NCBI GenBank assembly: GCA_039602395.1
Contig: JBCNJP010000013.1
Span: 26,291,255 to 26,355,254, forward strand
Origin: Deinandra increscens subsp. villosa
Taxonomy: Eukaryota > Streptophyta > Magnoliopsida > Asterales > Asteraceae
Direction of reading: 5' to 3'
Length of the DNA stretch: 64,000 nucleotides
The notes beneath the pieces are model-generated. The model made no database searches, was not told where the DNA came from, and saw only the letters and a list, made by a program, of their open reading frames with translations. This document shows positions 22,491 to 34,348 of the stretch, piece after piece (within the stretch, counting starts at the first letter, position 1; every line of letters begins with the position of its first letter). Both the position numbers and the translations under genes were made by a program.

Positions 22491-24000
22491 CAAACCATAA
22501 ATTAAGGGGTTTGTTTTACGTTTTCTCTATAAAAATTAGATATATACAAGTTTGTTTCATTAGAATTAATCCTGGAGAGAGAAACCTAAGGTTACCTCCT
22601 ATTTGATGCGTTAAAGCGAGGCCATCGGCACATAAACTGCTCCTTATTGATTGACGGCCAATGGTCGGTAAATCTTTTCGGGTGGTTGTTTAAGTTGGAA
22701 ACCACTACCGTTCAGTCCCTGCTTAAACGTGATGAGGCACTGACCAGTGATTCTTGTCGTCTTGAGTACGAATGGAGATTTGGATTTCGGTTTTTAGGTA
22801 TTTCACTTAATTCTTTAAGGTTATAATTGCAGCCTTGATGTTTCTGATTCTGTTTGTTTAGGATGATGACTCTGATGAGAACGAGCCTCTTTAGGTATAT
22901 GAGTTTTAGGTCTGAGAAAGTTTACTTATTTATTTGACACGAGCATACGCTTGTTTTCTAGAGTTATGTACAGGAAGGTAGGAGTTTTGCTCAATTCTAT
23001 TTCCTCTTGAACGACAAATAAGTCTCACCATAAGGTGATGCCGGGATTTTTCTTGCTACGTTTTGGTCGTCGTGGAAAGCTTGGAATGCCATGATTTTTT
23101 TTTTTGGAAATATCACAAGAAAGCAGCTGAAGTGGTTGGCGAGAGTAAGTTTGATGCGTTTATGTATTTTTGTAGATTGGTAATAGTGGTGTATTGATCC
23201 GTTCTAAGTCTACTCTGTTTGTTTTCCTTGTGGTCGTTTGTATGATTGCTACCATTTTGGTAGTGGACTTCTTGCTTTGTTTTCTATAAAATGTTTGTTC
23301 TAAAAAAAACATCACCAAAATAAAATGTACACAACAAAGCTTTTACTAGGCTCAATATTACATTTAAATTTTAATATTATTTTTGTATTGAACGACCATG
23401 AAGATACTTGTTAATACAAGAAGTTTCTTAAAACTAACGTAATTTTATATAAATATTAAAATGTAAAGGCATAAATGAACTTTTTATTACAAATAGATAA
23501 AACAATTACTACACAACCTTGACCTACGAGAATAAAAAGAGAAAAAGTCGCGGATATGAATAACATGACAAAAGCAGATAAAAAAAAGGGCGAAAGTATC
23601 AAAACCCGATATCTTGTCTTTTCGCATCTAATACCATACCAACCTTCTCTGTGAAATAGTTTACTCGCCAATTTGTAGTTCAAAATTACTACGTCTATTA
23701 TTTATATTTTATCATTCTTATATTCATATATTATCTTTAAATATTATATTTATGACCAGTTACCTGACCTTATTCGTATGTTTGTTATTATATAATTGAG
23801 ATCCACAAGACTCATAACATAGATTACATCGATGCTACTAATGAGAAAAGTAACAGACATACAATATAATATATCCAGAGATGATCGATAAACTACAGAA
23901 ACAAGTAATAGATGTACAATACAATTTGATAGACCTTTTATTTAATAATTATATTCAAACATAATTTTTTTTTGTATCAATTAGTCATTCTTCATAAAAA
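22491..24000. other. Helitron H1 cargo, unassigned
   Basis: Includes a short acidic exon-like segment (DDDSDENEPL, about 22863-22893) after a TTTAG acceptor, and AT-rich DNA with no clear gene. The 75-codon minus frame at 23456-23683 has no supporting feature. Confidence 0.4.
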
Positions 24001-24323
24001 TAAAAACCACATGAATAAATTGTTGTCATGCCGTATCGCATATGTATCGCATTATAAATTGTCTCCACACCACATCATGCTAACAGAAACGAATATCACG
24101 TTGTAAATTGTCGTCGCCACCGAACGTGTGAACATAAGACAAATAACGCGTTATAAACTATCGCCGCCGCAACGCGCGGGTAAAGTACTAGTATATATAT
24201 ATATATATAGGAGGAAGATCAAATGCGAACAACCCTTAGCATGCGAACGGTGCGAACACGCAAACAGAAGACAAATAACACGCTATAAACTGTTGCCGCC
24301 GCAACGCGCGGGTACACGGCTAG
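24000..24323 (+). repeat. Ladder of Helitron 3'-end copies
   Basis: Two complete 3' termini occur in tandem: one ends CTAG at 24191 (H1) and the other CTAG at 24323. They share AAGACAAATAACxCG, TATAAACT and GCCGCCGCAACGCGCGGG. Upstream, at about 24040-24120, two more degenerate copies can be read (GCATTATAAATTGTC, CACGTTGTAAATTGTC). Between the two termini is an AGGAGGAAGATCAAATGCGAAC segment. Confidence 0.7.
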
Positions 24324-24388
<65 letters not shown>

Positions 24389-24485
24389 TGATATTAGCAT
24401 GATATGTGTTTAAAAGTTAACATGATAAGTACAAATGATAAACCGATAAATATGCCTTTATACGGTCATATTACCTTAAATGCGT

Positions 24486-24531
<46 letters not shown>

Positions 24532-24559
24532 ATATATTTATACATATATATATATATAT
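24324..24559. repeat. (TA)n microsatellites and Ty3-like LTR, second piece
   Basis: (TA)n tracts at 24324-24380 and 24489-24559 flank about 110 bases of unique sequence (GATAAGTAC, ACGGTCATATTACC). This was probably continuous with 19411-19643 before Helitron insertion. Confidence 0.5.
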
Positions 24560-25203
24560 TGTTGGAACAAAAATCTATATGACTGACGCCGTCAAATCTG
24601 TTTACCGAAGCATTCGACTGAATAGTCCATCGTGAAATGATTCAGAGATGCGGGTTGTGATGATCGAGGCTTGAAGTTTGGACCGAAGATCGTTTTCTGG
24701 AAAAGTCAACCGTTCGGGTCAACGGTCAACATAAAAGTCAATCCGAGATCGGTTCGAGCGAGTCAAGCTTCGGATTAATTAAATCAACTTTGATTTAGTT
24801 AACATTTATATTGTTTGTTTTATTTGTATTTAGCTCATTTGTATTTGTGTTTGCTAGTTAGTGGGCTAGTGAGCACATGGGCTCCCTATATATAGGGTTG
24901 ATGTGCTCCATTATAAATAGATGATTCATTAGATGGATGATTCTTTAGGGTGATGTGAGTAATCCTTCTAGAGAGAGAGAGAAAGTCTCACATTGGGTTT
25001 GAGCTCAACCCAATGTGAACATGGATTTCCTATGATTAGTTTGTAAGCATTCGATTTGTTGTATTCATTCGACTATCATCAATGAATCGTTTTGCTTTTA
25101 TCATTTTGTTATAGATGTTCCTAGATTCTCATCATCCCGTCTCCACATCTGATCTTCATTCTTGCTCACGATCGAGATTTTTGTAGTGAAATCGGTCCTT
25201 ACA
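24560..25203 (+). repeat. 5' LTR of element C
   Basis: Starts TGTTGGAACAAAAATC, ends CGGTCCTTACA, 644 bases, followed two bases later by a primer site TGGTATCAGAGC. TATATATAG at about 24890 is the likely TATA box. No second copy is seen in the window, so the 3' half of the element has been lost or displaced by B. Confidence 0.85.
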
Positions 25204-25205
25204 AA

Positions 25206-25217
25206 TGGTATCAGAGC
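25206..25217 (+). other. Primer binding site of element C
   Basis: TGGTATCAGAGC, complementary to the 3' end of initiator tRNA-Met, two bases from the LTR end. Confidence 0.9.
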
Positions 25218-26752
25218 GAGGTAACCGATCAGATTTCTTCTCATGATGAATCTGGTCACTCGAATCTTGATTTTGAGCTTGAATGGACTGAAGATATGAA
25301 AACCCACTTAGGAGACCTTTTTCTTATTTTTTTGCATTTTTGGAGCATATTGGATGGATTCTGATTATATGGATGCTTGATTCATGTTATGGAGTTCATT
25401 CTGATGTGTTTTTACCTTCTACATATTCAAATCTGGTGAGAAAAATGAAGATCCGAAGCTGTTATTTTTCGTAACTTGGAGTTTTTCCCGTACGTTTTGG
25501 GGGTTTTTGAAGATTTTGGAGCTTTGATTCTCAGTGTTTGGTGTTTTGATGGTCGGATTTGGATGAAACGAAGCATGAATCTTGTTGGAAAACGCGTTCC
25601 GGATCCATTGGAAGTGTTCGTTTCGTCTGAATCTCAACCGTTAGGGCAGATCTGGAAAAACACACACTTAACGGTGTTACTAGGTGTTCTTCACGTTCTT
25701 GGTTTTTCTAGAAGTTGCAGGCTTGATTCGATCCATGTTTGTTGTTGTTTGCGGATGTTTGTGGCCAGAACGTCATCGTGGATGCTAAATCTTCATGAAT
25801 CAGTCATGAAACTATAGTTTCCATGTAATTTTCTGGGTTAAATCGAGGATAGAGGTTGTGTTCATCAAGTTTTTTGGGTTTCTTGAAGTTGTTGAAGATG
25901 GTGTAAACGACCTGGTTAATCCATGAAGATTGCCTGAACGATCAGCTACTTTCCTTGAATGACCAACTACTCTACTGAACGATCTGGTTAAGCTTGAACG
26001 ACCTGCCTAAGTCCAAACGATCAGGTATGTTGTTCTGTACGACCAAGTTTTACCCTGAACGACCTAGTTTGGCTATTCGGTTTGTTACTAGGTTTTCATT
26101 CGAGTCATTTTTAGAGGTTTTTGAACGTCGTGGTTTGTAGAGTATTGAATTACGAGTTCAGTGATATAAAAATCATCGAAAATGATCGAGTATTATGGAA
26201 GTTATGGCGATAATACGATTTTCCGGTGAGTTTTCCGTTTAGACTAGGGTTACGAGGGTTGAGGACGACCAGCGATGATGTGGCACTGGCTGATTGGGTG
26301 AATGAGAATATTTCTCTCTCCTTGATGTCATTCAACACAACATTCTCTTTAGTGTTGTCTGATTCCTATTGGTGGGATGAATAGCAAGTGGGCCACCAGC
26401 TAGAAAAGAGCTGTTAAGGCTGAAATGGTTTTCGCCTCCTAATTCGCTGCATGCATTCTCGTGGGTCCCGCCTGGAAGGAGTTAGCGAGTGGGGCCAGCA
26501 CCAAGAGAAATCCGTTGGAAGCATGTGGTTGTTGCTCCGTGATTGGCTGTTAGCAAAGCAGTAGGTCCCAGCCATTTCTAAGGAACCGTTGAAGCCTGCT
26601 GTGTGTAGTCACCTGATTGGCGCATCTCCCTTTCCCACGGATCCTTAATCTGGTCCGTTAATTTCACCAGATCTGGTCCATTGAATGGTTATTGCTGCTA
26701 ATTTTTTATTTTCTAATGGTACCTTCACAAGGATCACAAGTTGATCCGTAAA
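25218..26752 (+). other. Leader of element C with ACGACC/ACGATC cluster
   Basis: Noncoding. The 113-codon frame at 25476-25817 has no recognisable domain. From about 25908 to 26062 the words GAACGACC, GAACGATC and AACGATCAGG recur every 15-30 bases. No gag ATG or domain follows before the remnant LTR of B begins at about 26753. Confidence 0.6.
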
Positions 26753-26913
26753 TCAAAGAAGCATTTATTTACTCTCGTGTTTTGTTTAGTATTCTCTCAA
26801 TTGTTCTCTCTGTACTGTTTGATCTCGAATTCAATCAAAGAAGCATTTATTTACTCTCGTGTTCATCGAATTGACCATATCATGCAATAGTAAGATCCGA
26901 ATTATGTTTTACA
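26753..26913 (+). repeat. Truncated, rearranged 5' LTR of B
   Basis: From about 26782 to 26913 it matches the end of the 3' LTR (43564-43704), including TTTGATCTCGAATTCAATC and the final GTTTTACA. The U3 part is absent. In front is an extra copy of a 29-base LTR segment (TCAAAGAAGCATTTATTTAC..., at 26753 and again at 26835, offset 82), so the left end is a duplication/deletion product. Confidence 0.8.
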
Positions 26914-26915
26914 AG

Positions 26916-26927
26916 TGGTATCAGAGC
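26916..26927 (+). other. Primer binding site of element B
   Basis: TGGTATCAGAGC, two bases after the LTR end, for initiator tRNA-Met. Confidence 0.92.
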
Positions 26928-27455
26928 ATCAGGTTGCTCTGTTGCTATGATTTTGGTCATATTTTCGAAGTCTAGAGAGAGAAAGTAGGATTTTGAGTCA
27001 ATTTTCTTTATTTCGTCTCAGTTCTGAGTATTTTCAATACGAAAATTGATTTCAAAATGATTCTTGAGTATTTTACGTGAGTTCTATGTCAAACTCCTGT
27101 CCAAAAAGCCGAAATCTCAAAAATGAGTTCGATTTTTGTTGGTACGTCCATAGAACACCTTGGTAGACTACTGGTATGCAAGGAAATCTTCTTCAGTATT
27201 CTGGTCCGTTCGATTTGGTACGTAGGACAATCTTCATAGGTGGTACGTGACAATTACTCAGTGGTACGTAGACGGTTATGCCGTACCATTCTGGTACGCT
27301 ATTCATTTTGGTAAGCTGAACTATTTGGTTCGTAGGTGGTACGCCTGGGTTGTCTGGTATGTAGGTGGTACGGATATTGAATTTAGTATGCTAAAGTAGA
27401 TTTGGTACGGAAATAAATCATCTGGTACGCTATGTAATTTTTTTAGATAATCATC
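26928..27455 (+). promoter_or_regulatory. Leader of B with TGGTACG motif array
   Basis: From about 27140 to 27430 the word (T)GGTACG or a near form recurs more than ten times (for example TGGTACGTAG, TGGTACGCTA, TGGTACGGAT). The same word clusters in the 3' LTR (43430-43495) and before the additional ORF (35690-35755, 36170-36240). Noncoding. Confidence 0.7.
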
Positions 27456-30400
27456 ATGGATCCGTTCCAAGCATTTGCTGCGATGTCAACAACCGTTCAA
27501 GCTCTACAGAATTACGATAACGAGATTGGAACCATGAACAAGGTTCCTAAGTTGATGAAATTTGAGGATTTTTACAATTGGAAGACTCGTTATGAATCAT
27601 ATATTGTGTTACCGATGTTACAGTTTGGCCTCCTATGTTGGATGGTTATGAGGTGCCAAAGTTTGCGAGTGGTGATTTAAAACCATACAATAAAATGAAC
27701 GATTTAGAAAAAGAATCATTAAAATTGGAGAAGAAAGCATATTCCAACTTGTCAATGGCTTTACCGAAAGACATTCTTCATCAATTTAAAATGCACACAA
27801 CATCTAAAGCATTGTGGGATGCGTTGTGTAACCGATATGAAGGAAATGCCCAGCATGTTCAAAACGAAACAATTAATGATCTTATATCAAGGTTGTCACA
27901 TCTGGTGAATGAGCTTGAAATTGTTGGTGTGAAGAAGGAACCAAATGAGTTGAAAGAGAAGTTATTGGATGCCTTACCAGCTAAATGGGAAGGATATATT
28001 TTTGCTTCTAACTCATGATAAAGGATTTGACGATGTGTCATATGATGATTTAACCAGGAATTTGTTGGCTCGAGAATTGGATATGATGAGAGTTAAAACT
28101 CTTCCGGCACAAGTCCAGAACCAAGATGTATATTTTGGGGAGAATGCATCCACTATGCATGTAAAAGTCAAATCAAGTTCAAATCCACCAACTACGTCAT
28201 TTTATGTGGAAATTCTTTGTCTAGTCATTCAAATATATCTCGGGGTTCTTCTGGTGATAGTTATACTCACAAGGCTGCTGTGACATATCCGGTTTACTCA
28301 AATCAGTCTGCTTCTGCATCAAACCAGGGTGCTTTCTCAGCCAAAACTACAAATGACTTCATGGCTTTGTTTTCGGCAATGATTTCTTCTTATGATGGTG
28401 TAGTGATAGGAAAGCTGACAAGTGCTGAATTAACTGATGAAGACTATGAGCAGATTGATCCTGATGACTTAGAACTCATGGATATCAATTGGTCAATGGC
28501 TATGCTTGTCCGGAGGGGTAAGAAATTTATGCAAAGGACGGGGCGCAAGGATCTTAACCCTAAAGGAAAACTTGGTTTTGACAAATCCACAGTTCGTTGC
28601 TACAACTGTCAGAACTATTGTCATTTTGCCAAGGATTGTAGTAAGGGGAAGAAGCAAGAGACTTCAAAACTGTATCAGAAATATGCGGCTCAAAGTGCTA
28701 AAGCATCAGGAAGTAACTCTAATCCATCTAGTTCCAGTGCTAATGCTAATGCTTCGAGTTCAGAATCTAAGGCATTAGTGTCTCAAACTGGCGAAGGTTA
28801 CAATTTGAGTGCAGATTTTCCAGATGAATCTGCTTTTCTATGCAGTTCTGAAGATCAAAATGTGAAGGTTGAAGAGAATTCTGAATTTCCATGAGAAGAT
28901 TTCTTTAGAGATGGCCAACAAGCTTTCATGGCTAATATTCAGGTTGATTCTAAACTCTGTGAACATTGCATGACAACTGCTAACAAATTGAGGGAACTTT
29001 CTGATGAGAAAGTTATGTATTATGAAAAATACATGTTAGCAGAAGAAAACACCAAAATTTACAAACAAAGGTGGGAAGCCATTAAGGCTGAACTGAAGAG
29101 TGAACATGCTTTGACTCTGAACACAAAAATTGAACTGAATAACAAAATTGAAGATTAGATTTATTGTGAAAAGAAGCTTGCAGAAGCTAATGCTAAAATT
29201 TCAGAATTAAACACTAAAATTCTAGATCTTCAAAGACAACTTGAAAATTTCCAAAATTCAGCTTCCTTTGCAAGTTTTCTTTACAAAGATGAAACCTTAA
29301 AAGAAGTGTTCAAAGAGTCAAAATGCAATTCAATTCCACCACCGATTATTCATGGTTTGGAACCAACTGACACTGAAACCAAACCATCCATTGTGTTTGA
29401 CTATTCCAAGTTCACTGAGAGCTTGATTGGTTCATCTGATAAACACAAAGGCACTCATAAGAAGAAGCCTGGCAAACATGTGTCCAAATCAAACCATGAT
29501 GTTCCAAAACAAGCTGAGTCCAATGACTCTGCGGGTAAAAAACCTGTCACTGAAACTAAACCAACAGGTGGTGTTAAATTGACACCTTTGGAGAAAGCCA
29601 TGAAAATCAAAGAAACTGAAAAGAAAATGAAAATTTTTGAAAATGAAAAATTTTGTCAAAGGTCGTGATCTTTTTTATGAAAAAGATTCAGTAACTGAAA
29701 GCAATCAAACCACACCTGATGTTATTTCAATTTCGGTTGCTCCTCTTAAGCCGGTGAAATTTAGTGGTGTTGGTTTTGGATCAACATCTAAAAATTTTGA
29801 GGTCAATCAGAAGAAACCTCAAAAAGTTCAGAAAAATGACAACAAACGGAAAGGTAAAATTGAGACTGGTGAATCATCTCAGAAAATGAAAATGTATTGT
29901 CTCAAAGGTAGTAATACCATTTTTTCTGATGAATTATTCCCATTGTGTTGTGTTGATCCAACACGAATTGCTAAGGCTTTTTATGCTGAGTCCGAAGAGC
30001 AAGTTGTATCTGATCATGAAACTGTGGAAAATGTTTCATTACCTGATTATAAATCCAAGGCAAATGATCAGCGCTCTAGAAACATATCATCCTCTCCAAA
30101 AGATCAAAGATCTAATTTTAGATCACATTCCTCAAAAGATCAGAAATTTTTGTCAAAGTCAAAAACGTGAAAATACTCACCAAAGAGTTTTAACAACTCT
30201 GATGGTCAGTTCTCTTAAAAAACAAACAGTTTTGACTATAAATCTTATGGTTTTTGTGAAGACTATAATTTTTATGATGACTTTGGGAAATTTGAGCAAA
30301 ATAAACTCAAACAAGTCAAACTAAAGGGTTATTCTGATCAATGTGGGGTGGATGAGTATGGGTTCTATAACAGATTTGGGTATATTACTCCTTTGTTTAA

Positions 30401-30890
30401 ACCTCTTCCGATATCCAAATCTCGGAGGTTTAAGACTAAGGCACCCAAGAAAGTTTCTCAGCCCATGAGTGATGATAGCACCTCAAATGATTCAGGAAAT
30501 GATTTTCCTATGGTCTTTATTGATCGTAGGAGGTGTTATCACTGCTTTTAGCGTGGTCATCTACGTAATAGATGTCCGATTTTGGCTAGGAAACATGCTT
30601 CCACTGTTAGTAATGATAAATCTGATTCAGATTCAAAATCTGATTTCAAGCCAGAGGTCATAGATGAGAAATTGGTTACCAAACAGTTTTTCAAACAAGG
30701 AAAATTTGTCAAACATACTCAAAAGTCGTTTGGTAGATCATCCACTGGTGATTCCACCACTGATTCATCTATTCCGACTTTAAGGAAAAAGTGGCTGCCA
30801 AAATTGTCTTTAAAAGCCACTGAAGATTTCTCCGTCGATACCGGTCGACGGAAAGCTGAAAGCTTGGGTCCATATTCCAACTAATTATTT
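27456..30890 (+). pseudogene. gag of element B
   Basis: Starts MDPFQAFAAMSTTVQAL at 27456. The UBN2-type capsid region covers 27530-28000 (KFEDFYNWKTRYES; ALWDALCNRYEGN), with a frameshift near 27630 and another near 27995. Knuckle 1 at about 28597-28638 (CYNCQNYCHFAKDC) has Cys where Gly usually precedes the His. A coiled-coil segment follows, with an in-frame TAG at 29156. A Lys/Ser-rich stretch is shifted near 29640. Knuckle 2 at about 30534-30575 is interrupted by TAG at 30549 between its second Cys and its His. The gag of D shows the same order of domains without damage, which supports the reconstruction of domain order. Confidence 0.85.
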
Positions 30891-30898
30891 GCTACCGT

Positions 30899-31320
30899 GT
30901 GCAGGGTCCTCGAAAGCCATCTGTCAACAACTTCTGGGTAGTTGATAATGGAGCATCCAGGCACATGACTGGTAATATTTCCCTGCTTTCTGATGTCAAA
31001 CCAATTAATGGCGGAAATGCTACCTTTGCTGGTAATAAAGGAGGAAGAATAATTGGTGAAGGCAAAATGGGTAACGAGAAGGTCACGTTCGATAAAGTTC
31101 AATTTGTGGAAGAACTACAACATAACCTGCTTAGTGTCTCACAGATTTGTGATAAGCAGTATACTGCTGCTTTCACAAGTTCTGAAACCTGGAATCAAAA
31201 TTCCTAAAGATTGGATCATGATACGTGCACCAAGGTTTCAAGATCTGTATGTGCTGAATATGAATCAAACATCCTCTGCTGCTGCAGCTACATGTTTCAT
31301 CTCAAAAGCCACGGAATAAG
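30899..31320 (+). pseudogene. Aspartic protease of element B
   Basis: Retropepsin-like domain that would cut the polyprotein. The active-site region reads VVDNGASRHMTG (30938-30973), where the family motif is D-S/T-G: the catalytic Asp remains but Ser/Thr is Asn, probably inactivating. The flap-side region (GGNATFAGNKGGRIIG) and the C-terminal LLSVSQICDK are typical. A frameshift near 31195 separates it from the pre-integrase stretch. Confidence 0.85.
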
Positions 31321-31326
31321 AGTCGG

Positions 31327-32500
31327 TTTTGTGGCATCGCCGTATGGGACACATGAACTACCGGAAGATGAATTATTTAGTTAATCACAATCTGGTAGAT
31401 GGCGTTTTGAAGAATCATTTCTCGATTAATGATGTGTGTGTTTCCTGCAAGAAAGGAAAACATCGGGAAAAGTATCATCCTTCCAAACGAATTAATTCAA
31501 TTGTTACACCGTTAGAGCTATTTCATATGGATCTCTTCGGTCCTATGAATGTTTGTAGTGTTGATGGTTGTTTATATAGTTTGGTGATTACGGAGGACTT
31601 TTCACGTTTCTCATGGGTGGTAACGATGCACTCGAAAGATGAAACTCCAGCTATTATTCAGAAGTTGTTATCAAAGTTCGGATCGGTGTACAAGTACAAA
31701 ATCTATCGCATTCGGACTGGTAATGGTACCGAATTAAAAAATGCGAAAATGACTGCTTTTTGTGATTCTCTTGGAATTGTACAAGAATTTAGTGCACCGT
31801 ATACTCCATAACATAACGGAGTTGCTGAAGAAATAATCGAACACTGATTGAGATAGCAAGAACAATGTTGTATGATTCACACTTACCAACTACATTTTGG
31901 TCTGAAGCGGTTCATACTGCGTGTCATGTGCTAAATCGTGTTCTGATTGTCAAACAATTGAACAAGACAAGTTATCATTTGCTCAAAGGTCATAAGCCGA
32001 ATTTAAGCTTTTTAGAGTCATTTGGGTGTAAGTACATTGTTCTCAAGGAAGGTGGAAAGTTTGAGGAAAAGGTTGTTGATGGCATTTTTGTTGGATATCA
32101 ACATCCAATGAAAAGGGTTTACTTTCCTGCTTCAAAGACAATTGAGTGTCACTTGAATGTTGATTGTCAAAGACATACTTTTATAATACCCAAGACGGTT
32201 GATATTTCTGCTTCTGACTACAATCATTTATTTGATTCTTTCTCGGTTGCATATACTGATTCTGCTGCTGAGCTTTCTGAAGAACTTCTAACTGCTGCTA
32301 TATTGCATTCAATGAGTAATCATGGATCATGTATTCTGAAGCTTCCAAGTGTTTCTACTTCTGCTTCATCAAGTCAGCATGTTTCTAACCTGGAAACAAT
32401 GAGTTCGTCTGATGATGATGAAAGTACTTTTCATGAAGCTGAATTGGTAGTGGTCGATGATTCGATTAGTTTACCAAGTACTAGTTCTTCAGTTCCAGTT
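31327..32500 (+). pseudogene. Integrase of element B
   Basis: HHCC zinc domain: LWHRRMGHMNY (His pair) and CVSCKKGK (Cys pair), 31327-31460. The core begins with HMDLFGPM, whose Asp at 31529-31531 is the first catalytic residue. The second, normally Asp in RSDNGTE, reads RTGNGTE, with Gly at 31719-31721, so the DDE triad is broken. A TAA at 31809-31811 and a one-base shift near 31830 split the core before the catalytic Glu. The C-terminal part 31865-32200 (FWSEAVHTACHVLNRV; FGCKYIVLKEGGKFEEK) is well preserved, followed by a Ser-rich linker. Confidence 0.88.
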
Positions 32501-34348
32501 TCTTTACCGACTGGTGATCTTTCTAGCTCAAAAGATGCAGGTGAAAATTTAAATACTCTTGAAGAAAATATTGTGGTTCCTGACACAACCACTCTTCGGA
32601 TTCATAGTATACATCCTCAAGAGAATATTATTGGAGATCCGACTTCTAGAGTGCGCACACGACATCAGTTGTCTGATTCAGTTGATGCTTTGATTGCAGA
32701 GATTCGGGATTCTAGGGTTCAAAATGAAGTATATCATTCTTGTTTTTTATCCCAAGTCGAGCCTACAAATGTAGACCAAGCGTTGCAAGATGCTTCTTGG
32801 GTGGAGGTTATGCAGGAGGAGAACAATTTCAGAAATTAGGTGTTTGGCATCTCGTTGATTTACCCGTAAATTCAAAAGAACCTTGTGGTACTAAATGGGT
32901 TTTTAAATGAAAAAAGGACGATCATGGTATCATCGTCAGAAACAAAGCTCGATTACTGGTTCAAGGTTTCTCACAAATCGAGGGCATTGATTTTAATGAA
33001 GTTTATGCTCCTGTCACCAGGATTGAGGCTATCAGGATCTTTTTGGCTTTCGCAGCATATCACGGGTTCAAAGTGTATCAGATGGACGTCAAAAGTGCTT
33101 TTCTCAATGGGAAAATTCGTGAAGAGGTGTATATGAAGCAACCTCCTGGTTTCTTTGATCTAGATTTTCCTGCGCGTGTGTACAAGCTAGATAAGGCTTT
33201 GTATGATCTTCACCAGGCTCCACGAGCTTGGTATGAGACGTTGTCTACACATCTGATTGAAAATGGGTTCAGACGAGGAAAAGTTGATTGCACGCTGTTT
33301 ACAAAGAAGTTTGGGAAAGATCTGCTGCTGGTTCAAGTTTATGCGGATGATATTATTTTCGGAAGCACCAACGACAAGCTGTGTAAGGAGTTTGAGCTTG
33401 TGATGCAAACTAAGATCGAGATGGGTTCGATGGGAGAGATGAGTTTTTTTTAGGCCTCCAAGTGAATCAGTCCGAAAAAGGGACATTTTTGCACCAAACG
33501 AAGTATGTGTCTAATATCCTTACGCGATTCAAGATTGGCGATGTTCGGATTCCTCATACTCCTATTTAGGTTTCTCATGGCCTTGAACCAGATGAATCTG
33601 GTGACAATGTTGATCCAACATTGTTTCGTGCCATGATTGGTTAGAACCAGATGAATCTGGTGACAATGTTGATCAAACATTGTTTCGTGCCATGATTGGT
33701 TCACTTATGTACTTAAATGCGTCTCGTCCTTATATAATGTTTGCAGTTTGCATGTGTGCTAGGTACCAGGCAGCTCCCAAAGCTTCACATTTGTTAGTAG
33801 TAAAGAGAATCTTTGCGTATTTGAAGGGTTATCCAGATCTTGGTATCTGGTATCCTAATGATAATAAGTTCGAGTTATCGGCCTACTTAGACTCGGATTA
33901 TGGCAGATGTATAATCAATTTCAAATCTACTACCGCCGGATGCCAATTTCTGGGGGAGAGGCTCGTGTCATGGCAATGCAAAAAACAAACTTCGGTCGCG
34001 ACATCTACTGCGGAGTCGGAATACGTTGCTGCTTCCAGTTGTTGTTCACGGGTTCTGTGGATTCAACAGTAGTTGCGCGATTACGGTTTGAAATTTCTAA
34101 CTACTCCTATTTATATAGATAACTCAGCTGCTATTTCAATCACGAAAAACCCCGTTAAACATTCCAAGACTAAGCACATTGACATTAGATACCACTTTAT
34201 CCGTGATTGCTATGAAAAGAAACTGATTGATTTGCAGAAAATTCACACAGATTTTCAAAGAGCTGATTTGTTTATAAAAGCGTTTGATAAAACTCGCTTT
34301 CAAATTATGTTGCAAATCAATGGTGTTACTCGGTTAAATGCCAAGTAA
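32500..34348 (+). pseudogene. Reverse transcriptase-RNase H of element B
   Basis: The RT begins about 32755 (EPTNVDQALQDASW); a shift near 32830 and a TGA at 32908 break the N-terminal part. The main RT frame 33043-33453 has YQMDVKSAFLNG, the palm Asp region, and YADDIIFGST at about 33338, the catalytic motif. A 59-base tandem duplication (33585-33643, 33644-33702) shifts the frame. RNase H, 33680-34348, has STAESEYVAAS and DNSAAISITKNPVKHSKTKHID, with a TAG at 34070-34072. The domain order is intact but the protein cannot be made. Confidence 0.88.
33585..33702 (+). repeat. 59-bp tandem duplication in RT-RNase H
   Basis: Two head-to-tail copies of a segment starting GAACCAGATGAATCTGGTG, differing at about two positions. 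Fifty-nine is not a multiple of three, so the duplication itself shifts the frame. Confidence 0.9.

Larger units (their letters stand above)
19644..24191 (+). mobile_element. Helitron H1
   Basis: It has a 5' terminus TCTATACTACTATATAAAG, preceded by A, and a 3' terminus with a GC-rich hairpin region (CGCCGCAACGCGCGGG) shortly before CTAG (24188-24191), followed by T. This is the A|TC...CTAG|T signature of plant Helitrons inserted in a TA target, without target duplication. No Rep/helicase gene is present, so it is non-autonomous. It carries fragments of host-like genes (the LRR exons) and a SINE. Confidence 0.85.

Noticed and set aside
24128..24586. Two plus-strand frames rich in Tyr-Ile
   Set aside because: Translation of (TA)n microsatellite and Helitron ends.
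25476..25817. 113-codon plus-strand frame in the leader of C
   Set aside because: No recognisable domain; retrotransposon leader.
24560..26913. C and B as one element with a 24560 LTR
   Set aside because: Two independent primer sites (25206 and 26916) after two unrelated LTR ends show two elements.
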